DNA of 64,000 bases from JAIRMO01 sp046533115 (GTDB taxonomy: Bacteria > Spirochaetota > Spirochaetia > Treponematales > Breznakiellaceae), in contig NZ_JAJQRC010000002.1 in NCBI RefSeq assembly GCF_046533115.1, positions 168,941 through 232,940 of the forward strand. Direction: 5' to 3'. Below the pieces are notes generated by a model, which was not told the DNA's origin, made no database searches, and saw only the letters and a program-made list of their open reading frames with translations. This document shows, in pieces, positions 42,791 to 51,575 of the stretch; position 1 is the first letter of the stretch; every line of letters starts with the position of its first letter. Both the position numbers and the translations under genes were made by a program.

Positions 42791-43769
42791 GGTATTCCCT
42801 TCTCCTCCGGTAGGCCAAATTATTAACCGTGACGATCCGCACAGCCCTCGGTATGATTTCTATGGTAAGTTCCGAATCAAAAAAAGCCTCCCCATCCAGA
42901 TTGACCAGGAGGGGGGATTCGGAACTGATGGATACTTTCTTTACCCGCCGCAGGGAACAGAGCGAGGGATATTTATAGTAGTGCCCTTTTAAATAACCGG
43001 TAATAAACCTGAGAACCTGAAGGGAACTGACCTTCTGCCCGATAATCATATCCAGCTTTCCATCGTCCGGTACGGCGGTGATAACCGGAGACTTACCGGA
43101 ACCGTAACAGGGGCCGTTGGCGATATTGATGAGACTGTAGTCGCCGCTTAAATCCTCCCCGTCGGCGTCTATCTCGTAGCGTTGACCGATAACACTCTGA
43201 TCAAAGGCCGCCCGCACCCCTCCGATAACGTAAAACAAACTGTTTAGGGCGGAAAAACGGAAACGGAGCTTTTCAAAACGCCGGTTCAATGAAAGGGTCC
43301 TGATCACCGAAGCCGCTTCCAGGCCCACCATACAGAAGTTCAGGGCACAGTTGTTCCCGCAGTGGATCACATCCGTGGGGATCACCGGGGAAGTAATCTG
43401 TAATTCAATATTGCGGAATTCCTCATAATGCTCGTCCCCAAAGGAACGGACAAAATCACTGCCGGTCCCATAGGGCATCAGAGCCAATTCCGTATTGGGG
43501 GCGCCTATGATACCGTTAAGGCAATCAAAGATGATCCCGTCCCCCCCCAGGGCATATACCCGGAGGATCCGGTCCGGGTCCATCCGCCCGATCTGATTTC
43601 TAATGACACTGACCGCATCCCGGGGATAGCGGGAGATATGGATAGTATACTCCGGTCCGGGATTTTTTTTAAAATAATCCTCTATCCGCGAAAGGATCCG
43701 GGACCGATCCGTTTGCAGGGGAAAAGATTTAGGATTGATCACAAAGAGATGTATGCGTGTTTCATCCAT
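42765..43769 (-). CDS. diacylglycerol kinase-like lipid kinase
   Basis: A 334-residue DAGK catalytic-fold protein of the YegS/DgkB family. The N-terminus IHLFVINPKSFP, the nucleotide motif YALGGDGIIFDCLNGI (GGDGI instead of the more common GGDGT), LALMPYGTGSDFVRSFG, and the C-terminal VNLDGEAFFDSELTIEIIP match the family. It would phosphorylate a lipid or related alcohol; the substrate is unknown. A lipid kinase embedded between two hybrid kinases is unusual, and the 26-nt overlap with the next kinase implies co-translation. It follows the 43795 kinase by 25 nt. Confidence 0.85.
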   Translation of the reverse strand: MDETRIHLFVINPKSFPLQTDRSRILSRIEDYFKKNPGPEYTIHISRYPRDAVSVIRNQIGRMDPDRILRVYALGGDGIIFDCLNGIIGAPNTELALMPYGTGSDFVRSFGDEHYEEFRNIELQITSPVIPTDVIHCGNNCALNFCMVGLEAASVIRTLSLNRRFEKLRFRFSALNSLFYVIGGVRAAFDQSVIGQRYEIDADGEDLSGDYSLINIANGPCYGSGKSPVITAVPDDGKLDMIIGQKVSSLQVLRFITGYLKGHYYKYPSLCSLRRVKKVSISSESPLLVNLDGEAFFDSELTIEIIPRAVRIVTVNNLAYRRRREYHETNHPAP

Positions 43770-43794
43770 AAGCAGGCTTCCCCAAAAATTTAAT

Positions 43795-46200
43795 TTATGT
43801 TTCTAACCGTTCGCGAATGGCCTCATATTCCAGATTATCCATCTGTTCCCGGAGCCATTCCACTAAATCTCCTCCGGATTCGTATTCGTATTCTTCAAGT
43901 TCCGCTAGGATATCTTCCATCACCGTGGGCTTAAACCGTTTACTGGCGTCCAACAGTTTTTTCAGCAGGTCCTTGCTGGGAGTGGCGGCCTTCTGTCTTG
44001 CGGAACCATCTTCCGCAGCGTCCCGTAACAGATCCTCAATACCCCGAAGGGCCGCTTCCACCTTCTCAATAAAAGCGGCGGTTTGGCCGCTTACCTTTTC
44101 GTAATTCCCCGCCTTTGCGGCATGTTCCAATTCCTCCGCCTCTCTGCCGATCCCATCGGCGCAGATACCGAAACTGGAACCTTTTATTCCGTGGACCGTT
44201 ATGGCATATTCCGGCAGGGTCTCCCGGGAAAAGGAACGAAGTTTCTTCAAAAGTTCCGGGGTATGGATCATATAGGAACGGAGGATCCCCCGATAGGCCG
44301 TTTCCCCCTCGTAACGTTCTATTCCCGCCTTGAGATTGATACCGTCAATTTTCACATTCTCCGGTATGCCGGCGCTGGAATTCTGCGAAGCTTCAGCCTG
44401 CTGGGAAGGTTCCTGTTCCACCTTCCAGAGGGTTTCTTCACTCTGCTTGTTCCGAACCCACTGATTTAATATAACATCCAGCCGCATGATATCAATAGGT
44501 TTCGCCATAAATGCGTTGAAACCCGCGGCCATGAACATTTCTTCATTTCCCACCAGGGCATTGGCTGTCAGGGCAATAATCGGTACGGTCCTGGCGTACT
44601 CCGTACCGATTTCATTGCGGATAATCCGGGTCGTCTCAATACCGTCCATTTCGGGCATCATGTGATCCATGAATATCGCATCATATTTTACCGGTCCGTT
44701 CCGAATCTTTTTAATCGCTTCCTGTCCGCTCTGTACACAATCGATGGTCAAACCATAGGGAAGCATCAGTCCCTTGGCCACATCCAGGTTGGTGACCACA
44801 TCGTCCACCACCAAAACTTTTCCGTAGGGCATGCGGACCCGGACCAGATTTTTGCTCCGGGTGCGCCGGGTCTCAATAAACCGGAAGGACTTGAGATTTT
44901 CCGCGACCTCAGGTCCGATAGGCCTGAGATCGGTGATTCCCTGGCGAAGCCGGATCGTAAAGACGCTGCCCTTGCCATATTCGCTTTCCACGGAGATATG
45001 TCCATCCATCATTTCCACCAGTTTCTTGGTGATGGAAAGTCCCAGTCCGGTCCCCTCGATCTTGCGGTTCGTCCGGGTATCCAACTGACTGTATTCTGAA
45101 AAAAGCTTGCCCACATCCTCTTTTTTGATACCGATGCCGGTATCACTGATAACAAAGACGATAAGGGCATCCTCACCCTGTCTTTCCCAACCGATATGAA
45201 GAAGTACCGTTCCTTCCCGGGTGTACTTAAAGGAATTGGAGAGGATATTGTTCAAAATCTGCTTTACCCGCAGTTCGTCCCCGAAAAGCCGGGCCGGCAG
45301 AGTATCATCAATATGCAGTTTAAAGGAGATGGGTTTAGAACCGATGCGGACGATGTTTAACTGAATCGTATCGTTGATCAGGCTGGGGGTATCGTATTGT
45401 ACCGGGATAAGCTCAAAATTACCCGCCTCAATTTTGGAAATATCCAGGACGTCGTTGATTATTCCCAGGAGGATAGAACCCGAATTGTATATCTTTTCCA
45501 GATCAACATGGACGTCCTCGGGGAGATCCTTTTGCAACTGGATCTCCGAGAGGCCGATAATCGCATTGAGGGGGGTACGGATCTCGTGGCTCATGGTCGC
45601 CAGAAAGGAACTTTTCGCCTTTGAAGCCGCCTCCGCCGCCTCCTTGGCCCGCAGGGTTTCTGTAACATCGTGAAAGAGGATCATAACGCCCTCTACCGTG
45701 CCGGACTTGTCCCGCATGGCGGTGGTATTGGTGGTATAGATCCTGAATTCGCCGCTGCCGGTAATGTCCAGCGTTTCTTCCGTTCTTATGGTTCCCTGTT
45801 CGGTCATGGCGCGGCCTATGCAGGCGACGGTATGTTCCGAAAAAGCATCGTTGTTGAAACGCCTGAAAACCTCGGAAAAGTGCAGTCCGTTGACAAGGCC
45901 GAAATTCTGTATCCCCGCCATTTTAAGAAAGGTATCCGTGCAGTAGGCAAAGCGTCCCTCGCCGTCCAGCAGTATGATGACGTTGGAACTGTTTTCCAGC
46001 ATCATGTTCATGAATTTTTCCTGCTTGGTCTGTTCCTCTTTCAATTTTGCGGCAAGTCCGTCCCGGATGGCGGATACTCTTTCAAAGCGCATCATCGTAT
46101 TTTGCTGATTGGCAAGCAGACGATTGAGTCTTTTTACCTGAATCTGTAACGAGGCGTTTTCTTCCCGCAGGGCCTGTACTTCTTCCGCTGTTTCCGTCAT
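43795..46200 (-). CDS. soluble hybrid histidine kinase: coiled coil-PAS-HisKA-HATPase-REC-HPt
   Basis: An 801-residue cytosolic kinase. Residues 1-65 are a coiled coil and 66-185 a PAS domain (MLENSSNVIILLDGEGRFAY, ending VMILFHDVTET). HisKA has H205, HATPase has NILSNSFKYT, DTGIGI and GTGLGLSI, REC has D512 in FMDHMMPEMDG, and the HPt has H670 in VHGIKGSSFGI. It shares the whole HisKA-to-HPt architecture with the 40019 kinase at high identity, so the two are recent paralogs with different sensors. It lies 10 nt after the FIST gene, the classic arrangement in which a FIST protein feeds a kinase. Confidence 0.93.
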   Translation of the reverse strand: MTETAEEVQALREENASLQIQVKRLNRLLANQQNTMMRFERVSAIRDGLAAKLKEEQTKQEKFMNMMLENSSNVIILLDGEGRFAYCTDTFLKMAGIQNFGLVNGLHFSEVFRRFNNDAFSEHTVACIGRAMTEQGTIRTEETLDITGSGEFRIYTTNTTAMRDKSGTVEGVMILFHDVTETLRAKEAAEAASKAKSSFLATMSHEIRTPLNAIIGLSEIQLQKDLPEDVHVDLEKIYNSGSILLGIINDVLDISKIEAGNFELIPVQYDTPSLINDTIQLNIVRIGSKPISFKLHIDDTLPARLFGDELRVKQILNNILSNSFKYTREGTVLLHIGWERQGEDALIVFVISDTGIGIKKEDVGKLFSEYSQLDTRTNRKIEGTGLGLSITKKLVEMMDGHISVESEYGKGSVFTIRLRQGITDLRPIGPEVAENLKSFRFIETRRTRSKNLVRVRMPYGKVLVVDDVVTNLDVAKGLMLPYGLTIDCVQSGQEAIKKIRNGPVKYDAIFMDHMMPEMDGIETTRIIRNEIGTEYARTVPIIALTANALVGNEEMFMAAGFNAFMAKPIDIMRLDVILNQWVRNKQSEETLWKVEQEPSQQAEASQNSSAGIPENVKIDGINLKAGIERYEGETAYRGILRSYMIHTPELLKKLRSFSRETLPEYAITVHGIKGSSFGICADGIGREAEELEHAAKAGNYEKVSGQTAAFIEKVEAALRGIEDLLRDAAEDGSARQKAATPSKDLLKKLLDASKRFKPTVMEDILAELEEYEYESGGDLVEWLREQMDNLEYEAIRERLET

Positions 46201-46210
46201 TGCCGCCTTC

Positions 46211-47362
46211 TTATAAAATACAGATGATCAGAGAGTCGTTTTGCAAATGGTTTACCACCCTGCTGCCGCTGATCTGGGAGGGGAATATCTCCCCCGCGGA
46301 ATACACAAAATGGTAGGGCGTGTCCTTAAGACATTCCTTTACTTTTTCATGCTCCGCCAGGGGCTGCATACCCAGAGCCCAGTTGCGTCCCGCGCAGGAA
46401 TACATCAATATCCCGCGGCCTTTGGCTGCCGCCTGGGCTTCGGTCACCTTTTTTTCGGTGGAATTCACCACATCCTCGAATCCCATGGTGGCCAGGGCGA
46501 CGGTGGAATTAACCGGGACAGCCCCGCACAGGATCAAACCGCCGTCTTCGGTACCGTTGATACAGGCCCGGACCAGCATGGAACCATCTTCCAGATAAAT
46601 AATGAAGGGCATGGCCTGCAGGCCCATCACATCGTTACCTTTAACAAGTCCTATGGATTCAATGTACTTTATGGCGGGCATGTTGTTTATGGTCTGCACA
46701 ATGTTACGGTTTACCCCGGTTATGACCGCCTTTTGTTTGAGAACGTTTTCTGCATTTACGGAGACGCTTAAAAATTCAGGAGCCGCGTTGCCCACCAGGA
46801 CAGTCAATGCCATAGAGGCCAGGTAGGATTCGCCGTTGCAAATCGTATAGGACCTGCTGAAATCCTGTTCGCTGGAGATGGCCAGGGTACCGAAGGCGGG
46901 GATGCCCCCGGAGAGGGCATCGAGCTTTTCGACAAATTCGTCCCCTCCCACATTGAACAGAAAGGGAACAAAGGGCATCAGCATGGCGGGCTTTTCGGAA
47001 AGCCCCGCCGTGATTCTGTTGTAGAGTTCCGTAAGGGGAGCGTCAACGGAATCAGTAACAGGCCCCGAAACGCCGCTTATAAATTGTACGTCGTCGCTGG
47101 TCAGCACCGTTACCGTAAGACCCATCTGGCTCATGCCGGATGCTGTCGAAACGCTCATGGTGGTCGAACCAACGGTATCAAAGGGGAGTTTTTCCGAAAG
47201 GGCCTTAACCACCCCGCTGTCCACAAAATCGCTATAGCAATGTATGATGCCCAATGAATTGGTTAAACGATTATGCTCCAAATCCAACTGTCCCAACAGA
47301 TCCGACACTGCCAGATCCACCTCATCGATCTCTTCCGTAAATGCGGTAAAAAATTTAATCAT
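46211..47362 (-). CDS. FIST domain sensor protein
   Basis: A 383-residue cytosolic protein with the FIST N domain (about 20-200; LGIIHCYSDFVDSGVVKALS, then FDTVGSTTMSVST) and FIST_C domain (about 210-370, ending in CAGRNWALGMQPLAEHEKV and FVYSAGEIFPS). The start is ATG 47362, six nt after GGAGGT. FIST domains are predicted small-ligand sensors, possibly for amino acids, and commonly pair with histidine kinases or c-di-GMP enzymes, as here. The cysteine in MYSCAGRNW is typical of the family. Ligand identity is unknown; with IOR/PaaK/ACT genes on both sides, an aromatic amino acid or acid is a reasonable guess. Confidence 0.9.
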   Translation of the reverse strand: MIKFFTAFTEEIDEVDLAVSDLLGQLDLEHNRLTNSLGIIHCYSDFVDSGVVKALSEKLPFDTVGSTTMSVSTASGMSQMGLTVTVLTSDDVQFISGVSGPVTDSVDAPLTELYNRITAGLSEKPAMLMPFVPFLFNVGGDEFVEKLDALSGGIPAFGTLAISSEQDFSRSYTICNGESYLASMALTVLVGNAAPEFLSVSVNAENVLKQKAVITGVNRNIVQTINNMPAIKYIESIGLVKGNDVMGLQAMPFIIYLEDGSMLVRACINGTEDGGLILCGAVPVNSTVALATMGFEDVVNSTEKKVTEAQAAAKGRGILMYSCAGRNWALGMQPLAEHEKVKECLKDTPYHFVYSAGEIFPSQISGSRVVNHLQNDSLIICIL

Positions 47363-47429
47363 AACCGTACCTCCATAAAATAAAAAAGCAGTATGCTCCA
47401 TGAAATTTTTGGAATTCCCCCAATATGTC

Positions 47430-48458
47430 TTATCTGACGGGAGACGCTTTTATGGAGTCTACCAAATTTTCATGGATGGCTTCAAAGGCATCTATCACTC
47501 TGCCGTCAAAGTTTTTATTTTTTCCCTCAATGATGATCCGGTACGCCTCAAGGTGATTCATCCCCCGGCGATACACCCGGTCGGCTACCAGGGCGTCATA
47601 AACATCCGCCACCGCCATAATGCGCCCGCACAGGGGGATTTCATCCCCGGCGAGCCCTTTGGGATATCCCTTTCCGTCAAACCGTTCGTGGTGGGATGCG
47701 GCGATCTGCTTGGCGTATAGCAGATACTGCTGGGTAGGGGTCCGGTCAAACATGTGGGCCAAAATTTCCTCCCCGATGGAGGTGTGCTGTTTCATGATGT
47801 TAAACTCTTCATCATCCAGCCGATCGGGTTTGAGGAGGATCCGGTCACTGATGGCTATCTTTCCGATATCGTGGAGGGGCGCCGCCCGGACCATCATTTC
47901 CAGATCCGTGGGGGTCAGTTTATCCATAAACATCCCATTTTCGATCAACTTTCGGCCCAGGATCCCCACATACCTTGAGGTACGAACCACATGCTCCCCG
48001 GTATTTTCATCCCGGCATTCGATAAGTTCCGCAAAGGACAAGGATATATTCTCCGAAAGTTTCGCCACCGTCTTTTCCAACTGGGCCTGGTAGGAGGAAA
48101 ATCGCAGGTGCAGTTCTATCCGATGCAGGAGGATACTTTTTTCTACCGGTTTGGTGATAAAATCCCGAGCCCCCGACTGAAGCCCCCGGACTTCGATTTC
48201 GGTATCGTGGTTTCCGGTAAGAAAAATAACCGGGATACTTCCCAGATAATGGTTAAGCCTGAACCGTTTTAAGGTCTCAAACCCGTCCATCTCGGGCATT
48301 TCGATATCCAGGAGGATCAGGTCCGGTTTTTCCTGCATACAGATCTGCAATGCCATGGCGCCGGATTTAGCGAGGGATACCTCATAACTCCCCCCAAGTT
48401 GAGCGCCGATCTGTTTGAGACTGGAGATATTGTCATCCACCACCAGGATTTTATGCAT
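47430..48458 (-). CDS. response regulator with HD-GYP phosphodiesterase (second copy)
   Basis: A 342-residue protein: receiver (3-120) with D51 in LILLDIEMPEMDGF, then an HD-GYP domain (about 145-330) with LHDIGKIAISDRI, HHERFDGKGYPKG and the LCGRIMAVADVYDALVADR tail. Intact metal and GYP residues point to active c-di-GMP hydrolysis controlled by phosphorylation. The start is ATG 48458 within the end of its paralog (8-nt overlap). It is very similar to the 48451 protein and shares its order; both are likely outputs of the two HPt-ending kinases. Confidence 0.93.
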   Translation of the reverse strand: MHKILVVDDNISSLKQIGAQLGGSYEVSLAKSGAMALQICMQEKPDLILLDIEMPEMDGFETLKRFRLNHYLGSIPVIFLTGNHDTEIEVRGLQSGARDFITKPVEKSILLHRIELHLRFSSYQAQLEKTVAKLSENISLSFAELIECRDENTGEHVVRTSRYVGILGRKLIENGMFMDKLTPTDLEMMVRAAPLHDIGKIAISDRILLKPDRLDDEEFNIMKQHTSIGEEILAHMFDRTPTQQYLLYAKQIAASHHERFDGKGYPKGLAGDEIPLCGRIMAVADVYDALVADRVYRRGMNHLEAYRIIIEGKNKNFDGRVIDAFEAIHENLVDSIKASPVR

Positions 48459-49515
48459 AATCCAGTCTGTCCCCTTCAAATTTCAACACCGGCAGCGTCT
48501 TTATATCCAAAGCCGCCACGGCATCCCGGGCAGCCACAAAAGCGTCTACCACCCGGGGATCAAAGGCACTTCCCTTTCCATCAAGGATCATTTGGAAGAC
48601 ATCATCGTAGTCCATGGCCTTGCGGTAAACCCGGTCGGTTAAACAGGCGTCATAAACATTGGCCACCGCGAGGATCCGGGCGCAAAGGGGAATGTCCTCC
48701 CCGGCGAGGCCGTCGGGATAGCCCGTACCGTCATACCGCTCATGGTGCGATCGGGCGAGATGGATGGCCAATTCCAGGTACTCCTCTTCCGGAAGACGCT
48801 CATAGATCTTTTTCAAAAACCGGGCCCCAATAATGGTATGCTTTTTTACCTCGTCATATTCTTTTTCGGTCAATTGTTCCCTTTTGAGAAGCAAAACATC
48901 ACTGATGCCGACTTTGCCGATATCGTGGAAGGGGGTGGCCCGGATAATCCGGTTCAAATCCTTTTCGGTAAACTCCCCCGCAAAGGTCCCCTCCACCAGC
49001 AGTTCCTTGCCGATAAGCTCCACATATTTTCCGGTCCGCAGTACATGGCCGCCCACATTACGATCCTTACATTCGATAAGCTCCGCAAAGGAGGCAACGA
49101 TGCTGTTTTCCAGTTCCATTACGGTACGTTCCAGGGAGGTCTGATACGCGGAAAATTGGAGGTGGAGTTCCAGCCGGTGGAGCAGGATATCCTTATTGGC
49201 CGGTTTGGTGATAAAATCCATGGCCCCGGACTGGAGGGCCCTGATTTCGGTATCCATGTCCCGGTTGCCGGTAAGAAAAATAACCGGTATTGGGTTAAGT
49301 TTCGGGTCTGCTTTTAACCGTTTTATGGTCTCAAAACCGTCCATTTCGGGCATTTCAATATCCAGGAGGATGAGATCGGGCTTTTCCTGTTTACATATTT
49401 GTAACGCGAGGGGACCGGATTTGGCCAGAGAAATTTCATACCGGGGGGTAAGTTGAGCGCCGATCTGCTTAAGGCTGGATAGATTATCATCCACTACCAG
49501 TATCTGCTTTGCCAT
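48451..49515 (-). CDS. response regulator with HD-GYP phosphodiesterase (first copy)
   Basis: A 354-residue REC-HD-GYP protein, first of the six-gene run. The receiver has D52 in LLDIEMPEMDGFE. The HD-GYP part has FHDIGKVGISDVLL, KHTIIGARFL and HHERYDGTGYPDG, with ARILAVANVYDACLTD after it. ATG 49515 (MAKQILVVDD) is taken as the start because it fits the receiver; AGGAG lies only one base before it, so ATG 49527 is an alternative, and a longer reading to 49692 has no family support. It is the paralog of the next gene, with only an 8-nt overlap between them. Confidence 0.92.
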   Translation of the reverse strand: MAKQILVVDDNLSSLKQIGAQLTPRYEISLAKSGPLALQICKQEKPDLILLDIEMPEMDGFETIKRLKADPKLNPIPVIFLTGNRDMDTEIRALQSGAMDFITKPANKDILLHRLELHLQFSAYQTSLERTVMELENSIVASFAELIECKDRNVGGHVLRTGKYVELIGKELLVEGTFAGEFTEKDLNRIIRATPFHDIGKVGISDVLLLKREQLTEKEYDEVKKHTIIGARFLKKIYERLPEEEYLELAIHLARSHHERYDGTGYPDGLAGEDIPLCARILAVANVYDACLTDRVYRKAMDYDDVFQMILDGKGSAFDPRVVDAFVAARDAVAALDIKTLPVLKFEGDRLDYA

Positions 49516-49699
49516 ACTCCTATCCATAATATCCGGGCGATTCCCATATTTGATAAAATCTATCATGAATTGAATCAATCTGCAAGACACTCCGGGCGGA
49601 CCTGTCATTCCAGGCGGCCGGATAACCCCGGGTTTATCTGTTGACTGGAAGGCGGGGTCCGTATCCCGGAACTCGGCTCCCGGGTTCTTCATTGAGGTA

Positions 49700-49729
49700 T
49701 TGAGGGAATCCGGTAAATAGGTATATTAT
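49700..49729 (+). promoter_or_regulatory. candidate promoter of the second paaK
   Basis: TTGAGG (49700-49705) with TATATT (49722-49727, 16-nt spacer) or TATTAT (49724-49729, 18-nt spacer). The paaK start follows at 49782 behind AAGGA. Confidence 0.45.
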
Positions 49730-49781
49730 AAGCCTGTAGGGCTCCATTTCTTTCTCAAAAATTTTTTTGTAAGGAAAAATT

Positions 49782-51083
49782 ATGATCTTTAATCCTGAAT
49801 ATGAATGCATGGATGGGGAAACCCGAAAACGGCAGCAACTGGCCCATCTTAAAAACCAGGTAGAAAAACTCTATGCCGTGGTACCCTTCTACCGGGAAAA
49901 AATGGATGACCTTGGGATAAAACCCCGGGACATCCACACCCTAAAGGATATCGAAAAGCTGCCCTTTACCACTAAGGATGACCTGCGGGAGACCTTCCCC
50001 TATGGGCTGCTGGCCTGTCCGAAGTCGCTTATTGAGGAAATCCACATGTCATCGGGAACCACCGGAATCCCCGTGGTAGACGCTTATACCCATAAGGATA
50101 TCGAAATCTGGGGGGAATCCATGGCCCGGACCATGGCGGCGGCGGGGTGTACCCGGGATGATACGGTCCAGAATTGTTACGGATACGGTCTTTTCACCGG
50201 AGGACCGGGGGCACATTACGGCGCCCGGGTATTGGGGGCAAATGTTTTGCCCATGTCATCGGGGAATACCGCCCGGCAGCTCCAGGTGATGCAGTCCTTT
50301 GGGTCCACCATCCTTACCTGTACCCCCTCTTATGCCCTGTATATGGCGGAGGAAGCGGAAGCGGCGGGGATAGATTTAAAAAAACTTCCCATAAACAAGG
50401 GCTGTTTTGGGGCCGAACCCTGGAGTGAAAACATGCGGAAGGAGATCGAGGCCCATTATGATATGAAGGCCTACGATATCTACGGACTTACCGAGATCAT
50501 CGGACCCGGGGTGGCCTTTGAGTGCGAAGCCCAGGATGGGCTCCACATCAATGAGGATCTTTTCTATCCGGAAATCATCGATCCCTATACGGGACAGACC
50601 CTGCCCTATGGGGAAAAGGGGGAACTGGTCTTTACCACCCTGACCAAAGAGGGAACCCCGCTGCTCCGTTACCGGACCCGGGACATAACCTACTTTATAA
50701 CCGAGCCCTGTTCCTGCGGCAGAACCACCCTGCGGATGCACCGCCTTTTCGGCAGAACCGACGATATGCTCATCATCCGGGGGGTCAACGTCTTCCCCAG
50801 CCAGATAGAGCATGCCCTTATCGAAATTGAGGGAACCGAACCGCAGTATCTCATCATCCTCAACCGGGGGACTTCCCACCTGGACGAAGTGGAACTTCAG
50901 GTGGAGGTAAAAAAGGAATTTTTCAGCGATGAAACCCGGGATCTGGAGGGATTACGGACCAAGATCGAAAACGTGATGAAATCCAAACTGCAGATCAGCC
51001 TTAAGGTCAAGCTGGTGGAACCAAAAACCATAGAACGGTCCATAGGCAAAGCAAAGCGGGTTATTGACAACCGTAAGATATAA
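49782..51083 (+). CDS. paaK: phenylacetate-CoA ligase (second copy)
   Basis: A 433-residue paralog of the 38688 enzyme with the same signatures: SSGTTGIPVVDAYTHKDIE, YGYGLFTGGPGAHYGARVLG, AYDIYGLTEIIGPGVAFECE, GRTDDMLIIRGVNVFPSQIE and the lysine in SIGKAKRV. The two copies differ throughout, so distinct acids are likely. It follows its own promoter and is coupled by 9 nt to an ACT-domain gene, a pairing seen in many anaerobes using IOR-type amino-acid oxidation. Confidence 0.94.
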   Translation: MIFNPEYECMDGETRKRQQLAHLKNQVEKLYAVVPFYREKMDDLGIKPRDIHTLKDIEKLPFTTKDDLRETFPYGLLACPKSLIEEIHMSSGTTGIPVVDAYTHKDIEIWGESMARTMAAAGCTRDDTVQNCYGYGLFTGGPGAHYGARVLGANVLPMSSGNTARQLQVMQSFGSTILTCTPSYALYMAEEAEAAGIDLKKLPINKGCFGAEPWSENMRKEIEAHYDMKAYDIYGLTEIIGPGVAFECEAQDGLHINEDLFYPEIIDPYTGQTLPYGEKGELVFTTLTKEGTPLLRYRTRDITYFITEPCSCGRTTLRMHRLFGRTDDMLIIRGVNVFPSQIEHALIEIEGTEPQYLIILNRGTSHLDEVELQVEVKKEFFSDETRDLEGLRTKIENVMKSKLQISLKVKLVEPKTIERSIGKAKRVIDNRKI

Positions 51084-51092
51084 GGGGGAATT

Positions 51093-51509
51093 ATGCAGAT
51101 TAAACAAATATCGGTGTTTCTGGAAAATAACGCGGGCCGTCTGGCGGAGGTGACCAGGGTTCTCGCCCAGGGAGGTATCAATATCCGGGCCATCTCCATC
51201 GCGGATACGGCGGATTTCGGTATCCTCAGGCTTATTGTGGACAAGGATGCCGAGGCCCTCACGGTCCTTAATGCCGCCGGATTTACTACCCGGGAGACCA
51301 ATGTGGTGGCGGTGGAAATCAGTGATACCCCGGGAAGCCTGGCCAAGGTGATGGAGTTATTCCAAAAAGCCAATGTCAATATTGAATATCTCTACGCTTC
51401 CCTGGAAGGGAAAACCGGCAAGGCGGTGGTTATTTTTAAGCTGGAAAATTTTGAAATAGGGCTTAAAATTATAGAAGACCATGGTCTTGCTATGATCGAC
51501 CATTTTTAA
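51093..51509 (+). CDS. tandem ACT-domain amino-acid binding protein
   Basis: A 138-residue protein made of two ACT domains: 1-65 (IKQISVFLENNAGRLAEVTR, ADFGILRLIV) and 66-138 (NVVAVEISDTPGSLAKVMEL, NIEYLYASLEGKTGKAVVIF). ACT domains bind amino acids to control enzymes. Proteins of this size, encoded just after paaK, are common in anaerobes that ferment aromatic or branched amino acids. A GGGGG box precedes its ATG. It probably senses an amino acid for the neighbouring CoA ligase or IOR pathway (inference). A stem at 51519-51548 follows its stop. Confidence 0.9.
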   Translation: MQIKQISVFLENNAGRLAEVTRVLAQGGINIRAISIADTADFGILRLIVDKDAEALTVLNAAGFTTRETNVVAVEISDTPGSLAKVMELFQKANVNIEYLYASLEGKTGKAVVIFKLENFEIGLKIIEDHGLAMIDHF

Positions 51510-51575
51510 GGCGCTGAATGAACCTGCCCGCCCTAATGGCGGGACAGGGAACCTCCGGCGAATAGAGGGGCAAAA

